NCBI GenBank assembly: GCA_023548195.1
Contig: JAJHZJ010000399.1
Coordinates: 6,205,100 to 6,269,099, forward strand
Direction of reading: 5' to 3'
Length of the DNA stretch: 64,000 nt
Source: Bettongia penicillata ogilbyi
Lineage: Eukaryota; Chordata; Mammalia; Diprotodontia; Potoroidae
Shown here: piece by piece, positions 34,641 to 46,766 of the stretch
Layout of the letters: each line of letters begins with the position of its first letter
Numbering within the stretch: the stretch's first letter is position 1
The notes under the pieces: model-generated
The model's database searches: none
The model's input: only the letters and a program-made list of their open reading frames with translations
Told to the model about the DNA's origin: nothing
Position numbers and translations under genes: made by a program

Positions 34641-34830
34641 ATTATAGATTTAAAGGTGAAAGAAGTCTCAGGAGACATCAAGACCAAATGTCCTCCTTTT
34701 TACAAAAAGGTAAAGGTCCCAGATGAATGAGTTAAATTGCCCAAATTGATTCACTCGTTAAGTGGGAAAGATGATATTCAAGCACATCAACTGACTCCAA
34801 GTTCACTTATCTCCTAAATGCACCACTTTC
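34640..34830 (-). repeat. MIR-like SINE, reverse orientation
   Basis: 'gatttaaaggtgaaagaagt', 'gttaaattgcccaaattgat' and 'aactgactccaagttcactt' is a decayed reverse SINE order. Confidence 0.5.
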
Positions 34831-34834
34831 TTGG

Positions 34835-35195
34835 AATTGTTTTCACATTCACTTAGCCATGAAAAGGGGAAAAAAGAGGAGGGCGGGAAAAGTCTTATCT
34901 CTCTACTTTAAGATCCCATTTTTGGTTCAATAAAAGACAAAACAAAATGAAAAAATAAATAAATCACTGCACTTTTCTCCCCTACTATATAAAAGAAACT
35001 GTGCTTTTTTCTGGGAATTAAAGAAACAGAAAACAAAATGAACTGTGCTTGGGCATACAACATGAACAAAAGCAAAAAAATGAAGGAATGAATGAACAAG
35101 CAAATAAGTAAAATACTAGATAAACAAATAAATAAAGGCAATGATCAGTGAATGCATTACCAAATGAACGATAAGATGAAGACAGAAAGAGAATT
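34835..35195. other. Non-coding DNA with (AATA/GAAT)-rich stretches
   Basis: No gene seen. Confidence 0.4.
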
Positions 35196-35199
35196 GTTA

Positions 35200-35720
35200 G
35201 TAAGGCCAGCTTCCCTGAGGAGATAGACATTAAATTGAGACTTGAAGGAAGTTCAGGATTCTGAGAGAATTTAAGTCAGTAGTGCATTGAAACTCTAGGG
35301 AACAGACTGGGAAAATGAATGGAGGTGGTAGATGGAATGGTGAGTTTAGGGAGCTCCTATTTGGATTGGCCGGAACATAGTGTTTGAAGATAAATAATGT
35401 GAATAAAGCTAGAAAGTTAAGTTTTAGAAGAGGTGCAGGGACACAAAATGAGGCACTGATATTTTCCCTAAGAGGCAATATTTGAGCCACTAAAGTTTTA
35501 TTTTTGGGGGGTGCAGAAGAGAATCATAGTCCAACTTGTACTTTAGGAAGATGACTTTGGCAGTTTTGCGGAGGATGAACTGATGATTAGAGATATCAAA
35601 TCAAGAAGACTAACCATAAATCCACGAAAAGAATCTAGGTAAGGGGTAACTATTAATTGAACTAATGAAATGGAAATAGCTACCATTTCTTTGATGGCAC
35701 AAACACAAAGCCTTAGAAGT
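35200..35720 (+). repeat. Old mammalian interspersed repeat, family not named
   Basis: 'ttgagacttgaaggaagttc' is followed by a long purine-rich body and 'gaagatgactttggcagttt' with 'cggaggatgaactgatgatt'. This reminds me of a widely dispersed old mammalian repeat of which 62190-62330 and 63450-63660 are other portions. The name is uncertain. Confidence 0.4.
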
Positions 35721-35779
35721 TTGTACAGATATATTAGAGATTGCCAATCCACTGATATGACTTTCAAGAATCCAGGGTC

Positions 35780-35960
35780 AGTCTCATAACGAAAGAAGAC
35801 ATTGGATCAGATGCATTCTGGTCTCTTGTCAACACACGTGTCAAAATGGCTCAAATCCAGTCTGGTCCACTGGCATTAGTGATACAAATGCTCCAATTCC
35901 TTAAGAGTCTAGCCAACATGGTCAGTCTTTAATAAACTTTGTTTTACTTTGGTTGAATGA
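35780..35960 (+). repeat. LTR-like segment A (R/U5-type), probable endogenous retrovirus remnant
   Basis: 'gtgatacaaatgctccaatt', 'agagtctagccaacatggtc' and 'ttaataaactttgttttact' parallel 44715-44790 closely in order and spacing. It contains an AATAAA. It is probably the 3' part of a retroviral LTR; the U3 is not recognisable. Confidence 0.45.
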
Positions 35961-35964
35961 AGGC

Positions 35965-37610
35965 TTGAGTCAAATTCACTAGGGTAGGATTCTCATATTG
36001 CTGTTTTGTGTTTCCATTACCCCTAAACCTAAACATATGGTTCCCTGTTAACCCTGCTCTTCTCCAGTCTGGACTGGAAGACTCCCATTCTCTCAATCCC
36101 CTTCTTGACATCCAAGCATCTTTCCACCTCAAAGGTCCCATTAGATCAACAGCTAGAAGACTGTATCACACTCAGTCTGATGTGCTCAGGTCCTCAGTTC
36201 AATGATTATGTTTGAGGCATGGACCTGGCCACATCTTCCATAGCGAAGAGAACAAGGACAAAAGTCATATCCAGATGCGTACTTCCAATTCTCTTAATTC
36301 TCTCAGTGCTATAGAATTGGGAAAATTGAAGGTGTTTTTTTTTTCCTCCTTTGTTTTTTGAGACTTAGTCCCAGATCCTCCTTTATGGAGGGAGGGACTT
36401 CCAGTCCCCCACATCTGTAATTGGTCAATCCTTTTCAATTCCCAAAAATGTGTTTTTGGTTCCTTTAAGCAAAGGTGGAAAAAAATAATTTCTCTAAATA
36501 ACTTAAAAAGAAAAGGCTGGTGGTCTTAACACCATCGTTTGGTCTCAGTATCACCTGGAGGACTACAAAGCATGGACTATTTTGGGGACTTTGCAAGGCA
36601 ATACTCTCTTACAGTTAGAGTTATACTGTTGCTGAGAAGGAAAATGGGTAGAAACTCTCTAGATAATGGCCTTCTTCCACCTTTCTCATAACCCCACTCT
36701 CAGAAATGATTGTGACACTTATAGCTACAGCTGCCCCACAAAGGTCAACTGGACGTTTTGTATGACCCCCTTATTATGGCCCTCCAGCATGTCAGACCTC
36801 CTCTTCATCCCTGCCTCTCTTCCTACCATCTCCCCAACTCCTATCCTCATCGCAATCTCCCTCCATTGCTTCCTGCTACTCCCTAACATCCTTCAATCCC
36901 TGTTGTTGCCCATGTCCCCTCTCCTCTTCCACTCCCTCTTTCTCTTACTTTCCTTTTGCTTTTCCTCTACACCACCCTTACTTTTTTCCTGCCTTTTCAC
37001 CATCCACCTCTGCTACGCTGCATCTCCTCTCCTAACCCCTTCCCCCAAGGAAACCCCCTCCTCATGTTCTTACCTTGGGTCACACCCCCACAGTAGTCCT
37101 TGCAGGTATTTCTTCCCCTCTCACTCCCACTCCCAGGTGCCAGCTAATGTTTCCCCTTGCCAAGCAGACCCCAACCTTGCAGTCTGATCTAGTTCAGCTT
37201 GCACTCTCCAGTACTTCCCTCACAAGAAATGAGACTTTCTACCCCGCTTTCTAAGCCCCTGGTCCCAAAGCAACTTCAGGGCTTTTTCCTCTGAGTGAAG
37301 TGCCTACCTGGCCTAGTGGAATAATTAGCTAGCATGTTCAATTCTCCATTTCAGAACTCACATTAAAGAGAATCTGGGTGTAGCACCAATGCAATATTGA
37401 CAGCACCTATGGTGGCCATGCATATCCCACAAACCAGTTCCCTTAAAAAGCCACAAGTAGGCTCCCTTAAACAAAATCACAAAGAAGTTCTTGCACTTAT
37501 TGAATCCAGCTGCCTACTTGCCTGTTGCCATCCTAACTCTGATTGCCACTTCCCTCAAAAGAATGTGAGTCAATAAGGAACAGTGACTTGCAAATGAAAA
37601 AAGTCTCTGG
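35965..37610. other. Possible decayed endogenous-retrovirus internal region
   Basis: It lies between LTR-like segment A and the old LINE-1. A short MGRNSL-like start at about 36647 and a Pro/Ser/Leu-rich open frame at 36666-37187 (173 codons) are the only hints. I cannot recognise a gag, protease or polymerase motif, so the retroviral assignment rests on the flanking LTR-like pair. No host gene seen. Confidence 0.3.
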
Positions 37611-38520
37611 TCTTGTCAGAGCCAAGATGGTCAGAGTAAGAGCAACTACTCACCTAAGCTATTAGAAAAACTCCTTCAGATATCTCTAACAAGAGAATGT
37701 GACCAAATTTTGGAGGTGCAGAATCCAATAGGAGACAGACTGTAGCAGATTCACAGACCAGTAGAGACTGTAATGTCCACAGGAAGGATCTGTTCCATGG
37801 GGGGTGAATGAGAATAGAATGCACAGTGCAGTGTGTCCCTGTCATGGCAGGGCCAAGTAGGAAAGCCCCGGGGTGGTATGAGGCAGCAGCAGCATGGTGG
37901 AATACCAACCCAGCCACAGTGTCCCAGGTATCAGCAGTAGCTGCTCCTGAGACTATCAGCCAGCAGATTAAATGTCTGTAAGTCACCTACTGAATTTCTG
38001 GGAACCAAAATGGTGAAGTGATTATTAAATGCTCTTGAAGGGACCATAAAATATTGCCCCATAAAAGTTCTGGATCAGTGGGAGCAGCACAAGGGGCAAA
38101 CAGTCTCATAGTACATGAGGCTAGGAAAATTGCTAAGGAGTATTCCAGTTATTGTGGCAGAGGACCACAGCTGTTCCAGAAAAGTCCACCCCAGCTAACC
38201 AGGAGGAGATGCAGAGCTCCAGTGGTGTTGAGCCTTGCAACAACCAAAACCAGGACCCCAGGTGTGCCTCAGCAGTCCAGGGGAAATGGAAGACACTAGG
38301 ACAGCCAGGATTACCAAGGCTGAGATTGCCTTTGTTCTAGCTCAGGGTCTACAATGACCCCTCTCTCACAGTTAACAGGTTAGTTGCAGGGCTAATCCAG
38401 GGAAACAAAAAAGAAAGAACTCACCCAACCTCTACTTTCTCACACAAGCCAGCTTGGTACCAGTTTCTTTAGCTTCTAGCTGAAAGAACCAGAGGCCACA
38501 ATACACAAAGTATCATCATC

Positions 38521-39560
38521 ATGAATAAGAAGTGAAATAGGAAGGAAAAGACCATACAACTTTTCTATGAGAACAAGGACCAAAGGACAAATACCAAAGA
38601 GGTCGCTATTGAGACTGTACTTTTGTCAGAAACTTCAGAAGGGAATACAAACTGGTCTCATGCACAAAGAAAACTCTTGGAAGAGTTGAAGAAGGAAATA
38701 AAAGAAAAACTGGCCAGTAGTTTTAAAGCTATGAGAAAAGAATTCACTGAAGAGAGCAACTCTTTAAAAAGATAAATTGAGCAAATGGAAAAGGAAGCAC
38801 AAAACCTAACAGGAGATAATAATTTCTTAAAAGGAATAATTGGATCGATAGATAAGGAGATGCAAACGTTATCTGAAGAAAACAATTTGACAAAAATTAG
38901 AATTGGGCAAGTAGAAGCTAATGACTATATGAGACATCAAGAATCAGTCAAACAAAATCTACAAAATGAAAAGATGAATAAAATGTGAAAAAAAATCTAA
39001 TTGGCAAAACAACTGACCTGCAAAATAGATGCAGAAGAGAAAATTGAAAAATTATTGACCTACCAGAAAGGCATGATGAAAAAAAAGAGTATGGCCAATA
39101 TATTCCAAGAAATCATGAAGGAAAACTGCCCAGAAATAGTAGAGTCAGAGGGCAAAATAATCATCAAAATAATTCACCATTCACCTCTTGAAAGCGATTT
39201 CGAACAAAAACACCAAGAAATATTATTGCCAAATTCCAGAACTATCAAGTTAAGGAGAAAATACTACAGGCAGCCAGAAAGAAACCATTCAAATATCGAG
39301 GAGCTACAGTCAGAATCATATAGGACCGTGTAGCTTCTACATTAAAAGATCAAAGGAAGTGAAATATGATATTCCTTTAGGGAAAAGAGCTAGGACAACA
39401 ACAAAGGATCAATTACTCAGTAAAATTCAGCATAACATAACAGTCAAGAAGATGGACATGGACATTCAATGAAATAAGGGATTTCCAGACCTTTCCAATA
39501 AAAAGGCTAGAACTCAGTAGAAAATTCGATCTCCTAATGCAGGTCTCAAGAGAGGCATAG
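38521..39560 (+). pseudogene. LINE-1 ORF1 pseudogene
   Basis: It is homologous to the HAL1 ORF1 family but more distant. Readable pieces are 38785-38988 (coiled coil with KIRIGQVEANDYMRHQESVKQN) and 39001-39333 (RRM region with a frame change, ending before the C-terminal domain). The C-terminal part follows with stops: the RKFDLLMQ-like end is near 39520-39545. No full protein is possible. Confidence 0.8.
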
Positions 39561-39683
39561 AAAGGTAAACAGGGAAAAAGAAAAACTTGTTACTCAATAT
39601 GGGCAAACTGTTTACCTCCCTATAAGGGAAAATGATACTTGTTAATCTTGAGAATTGTATACCTATTATGAAATATGAAAGGG

Positions 39684-39723
39684 AGATAGATAGATAGATA
39701 GACAGATAGATAGGTAGATAGAG
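39684..39723 (+). repeat. (GATA)n microsatellite
   Basis: About 40 bp of GATA with GACA/GGTA variants, between the ORF1 and ORF2 remnants of the old LINE-1. Confidence 0.9.
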
Positions 39724-40159
39724 GGAGCAGGTATAAAGTAAATGATATGATGATAAAAATGTGTTTTAAGCATGAGAAAGGCTTGTAACAGGAGATGTGA
39801 AAAGGAGGAAGCAGAAAATATGAAATTACTTCACTGGAAGAAGTACAAAATCAAATTACATTACAGGGAAATAGGGGAGGAAGATGAGCATTGTATGAGA
39901 GGTACTCTCATCTGATTTGGTACAAGGCAGGAGCAACAAACACAATTAAGTATATAAATCTAACTGGCTATATAGGCAATAGGAGGAGAAAAGGGAAAAA
40001 GAGGAGTGAAGGCTAAAAGGGAGTGAAGATGTGGTAAGGGTAAAGAAGAGTAAAAGATAAAGGGGATGAAAGAAGGAAAGGAAGACTGCAGGAAATGGTG
40101 GTCAAAAATTAAAACTATTGTGGAGGGCAAGGGAGAACTAAAACCACAAATGGTACAAA

Positions 40160-43100
40160 AGAGGATGGATGGAAAGACATACATTTTAATCATAACAGTG
40201 AATGTGAATGGAATGAACCCTCCATAACACGGAGATAGATAGCAGAATGCATTAAAAGCCATAATACAACAATATATTGCTTACAAGAAACATATTTCAA
40301 CCGGGGGAATGCACACAGGGTAAAGGTAAATGGTTGGAGCAGAATATAATGTGCTTCTAGATGATGTAAGAAAAGCAGAGGTAGCAATTCTAATCTCAGA
40401 CAAAGTAAAAGCAGAAATAGATCTAATCAAAAGAGATAAGGAAGGAAACTACATCCTGCTAAAAGGCACCATATACAACAAAGCAATATCATTACTAAAC
40501 ATATATGCCCATCCAGATACTTACAAGAGAAGTTAAGGGACTTACAGGAGGAAATAAACACCAACGTTATAATAGTAGGGGATTTCGACTGCCCCCTCTC
40601 TGAACTTGATAAACCTAACCTTAAAATAAACAAGAAAGAAGTTAAGGAGGTGAATAAAACTCTGAATAAGGTACACGTGATAGATCTCTGGAGAAATTTG
40701 AATGGGGATAGAAAGGAATATACCTTTTTCTCAGTGATACATGGCTGATATACAAAAATTGACCATGTACTAGGGCAAAAAATCTTCACAATCCACTGCA
40801 GAAAGGTAGTGAGAGTCAATGCATCCTTCTCATATCATAATGCAACAAAATTATATATAATAAAAGGCCATGGAAAGATAAATTAAAAATTAATTGGAAA
40901 CTAAGTAATCTATTCTTAAAGAGGAATGGAGTAAACAGTAAATCATAGAGACAATCAACACTTTCAATCAAGAGAGTGACAATAATAAGACAACCTACCA
41001 AATCTTATGGGACACTGCAAAAGCAGGTCTTATGGGAAACTTTTTACCTTTGAATGCCTACATGAATAAAATAGAGAAAGAGGAGATCAATGAATTGGGC
41101 ATGCACCTAAAAACTCTAGAAGAACAAATTGAAAATGCCCAAGTAAAGAGCAAGTTAGAAATACTGAAAAACAAAGGACAGACTAATAAAAATGAAATTG
41201 AGAAAACTGTTGAACTAATAAATAAAGCTAACGGTTGTATTTATGAAGAAAAAGAATAAAATTGATAAAGTTTTAGTCAATTTTATTTTAAAAAAAGGAA
41301 GAAGAAACCCAAATTAACAATATAGAAAATGTAAGGGGTGAACTCAACTCCAATGAAGAGGAAACAAAAATAATAACTACAAAATTCTTTGCCCAACTTT
41401 ATGCCCATAAATTCGACAATCTAAATGAGGTGCATGATTACTTTAGAAAATATAAAATGCCCAAATTAGTAGAAGAGAAAGTTTTATACTTAAATAACCC
41501 CGTCTCAGAAAAAGAAATTGAACAAGTCATCAATTAACACCCTAGAAAAAAAAATCTTGAAGGCTGGATTGATTTAAAAGTGAATCCTATCAAACATTTA
41601 AAGAACAGTTAATTCCAATACTACATAGACTATTTGTGAAAATTGGGGAAGAAGGAGTACTCCTAAATTATTTTTATGATAAAAATATTGTTTTGATACC
41701 TAAAGCAGGAATAGCCAAAAAAGAGAAAGAAATTTATAGACCAATTTCTCTAATGAATATAGATGCAAAAATTTTAAATAAGATTTTAGCAAAAAGAATA
41801 TAGCAACTTATCAAGAGAATAGTACATTATGATCAGGTAGGATTAATATGAGGAATGCAGGGTTGCATTAGGGAAAAAATATTAACATTATGGATCATAT
41901 CAACAATGAACCTAACAGAAATCATATGATTATCTCAATAGATGCATAAAAATCTTTTGACAGTACATACATCCATTACTATTAAAAAGCACTGTAGAGC
42001 ATAGAAATAAATGGAACTTTCCATAAAATAATAAGCACTATCCACCTAAAACCTTCAGGAAACATTTTATGCAATGGAGATAAACTAGATGCATTTCCAA
42101 TAGGATCAGGAGTGAAACAAGAGTGTCCTTCATTACGCCTATTATTCAATACAGTACTAGAAATGTTAGCTGTAGCAATAAGAGAAGAAAAAGAAATTGA
42201 AAGAATTAGTATAGGCAAAATAGAAACTAAGTTATCACTCTTTGCAAATGGTATGATGATATACTTATAGAATTCCAGAAATTCAAGTAAAAAATTACTT
42301 GAAATGATAAAAACTTTGGCAAAATTTCATGTTACAAAATATACCCATATAAATCTTCTGCATTTCTATATAATACTAACAAAGCCCAACAGGAAGAGAA
42401 ATCCCATTTAAAACTGGGGTAGATACTATAAAATATTTGGGAGTTTACCTGCCAAGAAAACATCCCGGGACTGTATGAACACAATTACAAAACACTTTTT
42501 GAACAAATAAAGTCAGATCTAAGTAAGTGGGAAAACATCAGTTGCTTGTGGGTAGGCCAAGATAGCATAATAAAAAATAAGAATTCTATCTAAATTAAGA
42601 CCTATCAGTGCCATATCACTCAAACTATCAGATAATTATTTTCTGGAGCTGGAAAAAAATATTAAAATTCATCTGGAAGAACAAAAGTTCCAGTGTGTCA
42701 AGGGAATTAATGAAAAGAAACCCTAGGCAAGGTGTCCTAGCTCTGCCAGATCTCAAATTGTATTGTAAAGCAACAATTATCAAAAGCTTTTTGTACTGGC
42801 TAAGAAAAAGAAGGGTAGACCAGTGGAGTATTCTAGGTACTCAAGACACAGTAGTCAACAAATATAGTAACCTGCTGTTTGATAAACCCAAGGACCCCAG
42901 TTTCTGGGATAAGAACTCACTTTTCAACCAAAATTTCGACAGTGTGGTGGAAACTAGGCATAGATCAATGTGTGACACAATACACAAGAATAAAGTCCAA
43001 ATGGGTATATGATCTAGGTATAAAGGCTGATATTATGAACAAATTAGTAGCAAGGAATAGTGTACTTATCAGATTTATAGAGAAGGGAAGAAGTGTTTAC

Positions 43101-43250
43101 TAAACAAGAGATAGAAAGCATTATAAAGTACAAAACTGATAATTTTGATTAAATTTAGCTTAAAAGGTTTTGCAAAACCAAAACCAATGTAAGCAGCATT
43201 AGAAGGGAAGTAGAAAAGTGGGAAAGAATTTTTTGCAAATAATGTTTGTG
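40160..43250 (+). pseudogene. LINE-1 ORF2 pseudogene (endonuclease and reverse transcriptase)
   Basis: ORF2 encodes the endonuclease/reverse transcriptase that performs target-primed reverse transcription. Endonuclease landmarks are visible: TVNVNGMN (about 40195), a LQET-like segment (about 40280), AILISDKV (about 40387), LLNIYAH (about 40490), GDFDCPLSELD (about 40580) and KIDHVLGQ (about 40757). The RT domain shows [21 protein letters not shown] (about 41736-41800) and DQVGLI. The catalytic FADD box is replaced by FANG (about 42243), so both active-site aspartates are lost. C-terminal WKNKSSSVSRELMKRN...LPDLKLYCKATIIKS is at 42670-42790. Stops and frameshifts occur throughout. Confidence 0.85.
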
Positions 43251-44280
43251 ATAAAAGCCTCATTTTTAAAATATATAGAGAACTGAGTCAAATGTAAAAG
43301 AACACAAGTCATTCCCTAATTGATAAATGGTCAAAGGATATAAACAAGTAGTTCTCAGAGGAAGAACTTAAAAATATTTTAGTCATATGAAAAAATGCTC
43401 TAAATCACTATTGTTTAGAGAGATGCAGATCCAAACAACTTTGAGATACCACCTCACACCTATCAGATTGGTTAAGATGACAAAAGAGGAATATGATAAA
43501 TGTTGGTGAAGATGTGGGAGAGTTGGAATTCATTGTTGCTGGAGGTGTTAGGTGATCCAATCATTCTGGAGAATAATTTGGAACTATGCTCAAAGGGCTA
43601 CAAAAATGTGCATACCCTTTTACCCAACAATATTGCTTCTATGACTATATCTCCAAGAGATAACAAAAATAATATCTATTTCAACAGTCTTTGTGGTGGC
43701 CAAAAAACTGGAAATCAAGGGGATGCCTACCAAGTGCAAAATGGCTGAATAAATTGTGGTATATGAATGTAAAGAAATACTATTGTGCTACAAGAAATAA
43801 TGAACAGGAAGACTTTGGGAAGGCCTGGAATGACTTATATGATCTGATGCTGAAGGAAGGGAGCAGAACCAGAAGAACAATGTGCACAGCAACAATCACA
43901 GGGTGTGAGGATGCTTCCTGGTAGAATTAGAACTTCACTGCAATACAAGGACCTAAAAAATTCCCAATGGTCTTTTAAGACAAAATGCCTCCTACATTCG
44001 GAGAAATAACTATGGAATTAAATCACAGAATGTAGGACATTATTTTCTTTTCTACCGCATTTTTGTTTGTTATATGATTTCTCCAATTCATTTTAATTCT
44101 TCCATGCAACATGACTATGGTGAAAATGTATTTAGTATGAATGTATGTGTAGAATCTGTACAGAATTGTAAGCTGTCTCAAGAAGGGAGGGGGGAAGGAG
44201 AGGAAAGGAGGGAAAAAAATCTAAGTTATATAGTAGTAATTTTAGAACACCGAAAATAAATAAAATAAAATAAAATGATA
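43250..44280 (+). other. LINE-1 3' terminal region
   Basis: It has the conserved LINE-1 end order: 'gagatgcagatccaaacaac', 'gagataccacctcacaccta', 'gttggtgaagatgtgggag' and later 'aatggctgaataaattgtgg'. It ends in an (AATAAA)-rich tail. The same region recurs at 55690-56140 and, reversed, at 24150-26500. Confidence 0.85.
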
Positions 44281-44289
44281 AAAATAGAG

Positions 44290-44795
44290 TATGGTTTCCA
44301 TTTGTTTCAGGTGGGAAATGATGCAGTATAGGCTATAAGTACCTCCTTGAACTCTCTTTTAATCTTCCCACAAGATCTGGCTTTTCCTGGAGGCCATAAG
44401 CTTTTCATTTATAGCTATGCCCAAATCTGCCTTACCCTTAACCTATCCTATCCCTCCATTGTCCATTAAATGCTGATTGCCTCCAGCTACTTCCCACCCT
44501 TGATCCTATCAAAATCTCATTCTCTTTTATCCTGCTGTCTGACCTCTAGTCACTCCAGCTACTAATTACTCTCCTGAAGACCCTCTCTAAGCCCCTCCTC
44601 TAGTACTTGGCCAATCGAAAATCCCTCCTACAGTCTTTCTGTATATAAGATCAGTCTAGGCATCCTTGAAAGTGCTGAGATTCATTCTGGCCTGCCTGGC
44701 AATAAAACATCAGTGATACAAAAATGCTCAAATTATTTAAGAGTCTATCCAACATGGTACATTTTTAATAAACATTTTTCTTTGACTGAATAAAA
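44290..44795 (+). repeat. LTR-like segment B, probable endogenous retrovirus LTR
   Basis: About 500 bp with a TATATAA at 44642-44648 and an AATAAA at 44701-44706. The last part shares an ordered run of words with segment A (35880-35955). The TATA to polyadenylation-signal distance of about 60 bp fits an LTR. TG/CA ends and a TSD were not identified. Confidence 0.5.
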
Positions 44796-45414
44796 TACTT
44801 TTTTTGAATATGCACATAAAGAATATGTGTTTGAGTATAACAGTGAAAATTCTAGTTTTTTTAATTATAATTGAATAATATAAAGCAGGCTAATCTTCCT
44901 GTATCAGAAATGAGAGCCAATGTCAATTTACTTAGCAGCTCAAGTTGGTGGAAGAAAAATCTCATGGAGTTTTCATTGAAACGGCAGATTAAGAAAGGTT
45001 TGAGGGCTGAAATTTTAATCTGAGAACAACAATGACTTAGTCATGTTTGCAACTGAACTTCAATATTTAGATTTGCTTAGTATCCAGGGAAAATAAATTT
45101 TTTTTTTGGTAGGAGACTTAAGTCTTGTTCTATCTTACATTGTTTGGAAAAAGATCTATAGTTACAGCTTTCTATGTGGATCTAATTTAGCTTTGTAACT
45201 TTGTAAGTTTCCCATACTAAAACTCAAACTAGAAAGTTCCATGATTATAGGTTGTAGAGTTTTTCCTGTCTTCTTATCATTCTTATACCTTCATCACTTG
45301 ATATCCTTGCATCAGATATATAAGAATCACCAGAACTTCATGGCATCTCCACTCTTAATTGCAGTGGAGTGTCTTGAAGTCAGGAATATCTAGAGTAATC
45401 TTGCTTTGGCACAC

Positions 45415-45492
45415 ATTCTCTCTCTGTCTCTGTCTCTCTCTCTCTCTCTGTCTCTCTGTCTCTATCTCTCTGTCTCTGTCTCTGTCTCTCTG

Positions 45493-45549
<57 letters not shown>

Positions 45550-45576
45550 GTCTCTCTCTCTCTCTCTCTCTTCCTC
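45415..45576 (+). repeat. (TC)n/(TCTG)n microsatellite
   Basis: About 160 bp of TC dinucleotides with interspersed TCTG. It makes Ser/Leu and Arg/Glu open frames that are artefacts. Confidence 0.97.
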
Positions 45577-45764
45577 TCCCCACATTCTCTGAAAGGAGCA
45601 AATGAAAACTACACTCAAGCTCACAAATACAATCAAATACAATGACCTTACATTTGTACATACTTCTAGAAGCATTAACCAAAGAGACCAATTTATTCAT
45701 TAATTTTAACTATGATCAAGATGACAAGTTAAAAAAGGGTAAATCTTTTTAAATTATTCTTTAA

Positions 45765-45835
45765 TAGTTCCAGGGCTTAGGTTACCTCCTGGCACATAGT
45801 AGGCTCTTATTTATTGCTTGTTGGTGAATTGATGA
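45765..45835 (+). repeat. MIR 3'-end fragment
   Basis: 'cctggcacatagtaggctct' followed by 'tatttattgcttgttg' is the MIR end in sense orientation. Confidence 0.65.
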
Positions 45836-46134
45836 GATATTCCTGTCTGATCTGGAGATTTCTTCACATTTCTTCATCTTAAGGTTAGTACCATGAAAGA
45901 TCATTTTCTTCCTACCTAGTTCCAAATATCTCAATCTTGTTTCTAAAGTTGAGATAAAAGTTCAAAGTTCATTATCATATTCCTAATAGAAATGTAATAC
46001 CAGTAGTCCAAATCTTTCCTGTGTCATTACTTTTTCATGTAAGTAGAATATCTGAGATTCAGTCAGTGATACTTCCTTTACTTGACTTTGATATTTTTAT
46101 AACACATTAAACTATGGAATAAATATTGATCTAG

Positions 46135-46305
46135 AGCTGAAGGGGGTCAAAAAGTCATTTAGTCTGAATTCATTTTGTAGGTGAGGAAACTGAGGCAAGC
46201 AAGATTAAATAATTTGTCCAAGGTTACATAGTGATTAAATATGAATATGGATTTCTCTCCTTTGACTCCAAACCCAGCACTTTTTATACCATCCCACAGA
46301 GCTTC
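46135..46305 (-). repeat. MIR-like SINE, reverse orientation
   Basis: 'gtaggtgaggaaactgaggc', 'ttgtccaaggttacatagtg' and 'gactccaaacccagcacttt' in order. Confidence 0.75.
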
Positions 46306-46479
46306 CCATAAATCATAGGAAAACATCTTTCCAAGGAAAAATTCCAGTAGTTATATGATTTCTCCAACACTCACAATTTCACCATCATCCAGGTATTTTG
46401 AATCCAACCTCAGCACTTTATCATTCACTTCATGTTGTCTACTCATGTAATGTCTTAAAACTGATTCCTAGTTAATTAT

Positions 46480-46640
46480 ACTTTGTACCTGAAAGAAATC
46501 CTACAAATTGTCTAATCCAACATTGCTTTATAAATGGGGAAACTGAGACAGAAAAAAATGGTACAACCATTTAGTGGTAGAAATAAAATTAGAACCCAAG
46601 CACCTTGACTCTCAAGTCTGAGCTATTTCCAATTATTTTA
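46480..46640 (-). repeat. MIR-like SINE, reverse orientation
   Basis: 'attgtctaatccaacattgc', 'aatggggaaactgagacaga' and 'agcaccttgactctcaagtc' in order. Confidence 0.7.
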
Positions 46641-46752
46641 ACTCTGTTTCCATCTATTTTAATTCCTCTTCAGATAGCTGATTATATTCACTGTCTTCTT
46701 GTTGGATTTAAATAGATACACTCACACATGCTATTTTGCTTACTTTTCCTTT

Positions 46753-46766
46753 AAAATACTAACTCA
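46753..46766 (+). repeat. Target-site duplication, left copy
   Basis: AAAATACTAACTCA is repeated exactly at 51405-51418. Confidence 0.93.

Larger units (their letters stand above)
37614..44280 (+). mobile_element. Old full-length LINE-1, plus strand
   Basis: This 6.67 kb element has all LINE-1 parts: a 5' end with CAAGATGG at 37623-37630 and a 5' UTR to about 38520. ORF1 remnants follow at 38521-39560, ORF2 remnants at about 40160-43250, and a 3' region ending in (AAATA)n near 44265. All frames carry many stops and shifts. I find no convincing TSD. It is the only element in the window that retains an ORF2 region throughout. Confidence 0.88.
44800..46130. other. Non-coding DNA
   Basis: No gene seen. 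It contains the CT-rich microsatellite listed separately and a short SINE end at 45765-45835. Confidence 0.5.

Noticed and set aside
36666..37187. 173-codon Pro/Ser/Leu-rich open frame
   Set aside because: Pyrimidine-rich DNA with no recognised domain. A gag remnant is possible but cannot be supported, so it is not called as a coding region.
37590..37613. A-rich word before the old LINE-1 as a TSD with 44272-44290
   Set aside because: The match is only shared A-richness and does not abut the 5' end.
45355..45700. Arg/Glu- and Ser/Leu-rich open frames
   Set aside because: Products of the (TC)n/(TCTG)n microsatellite.
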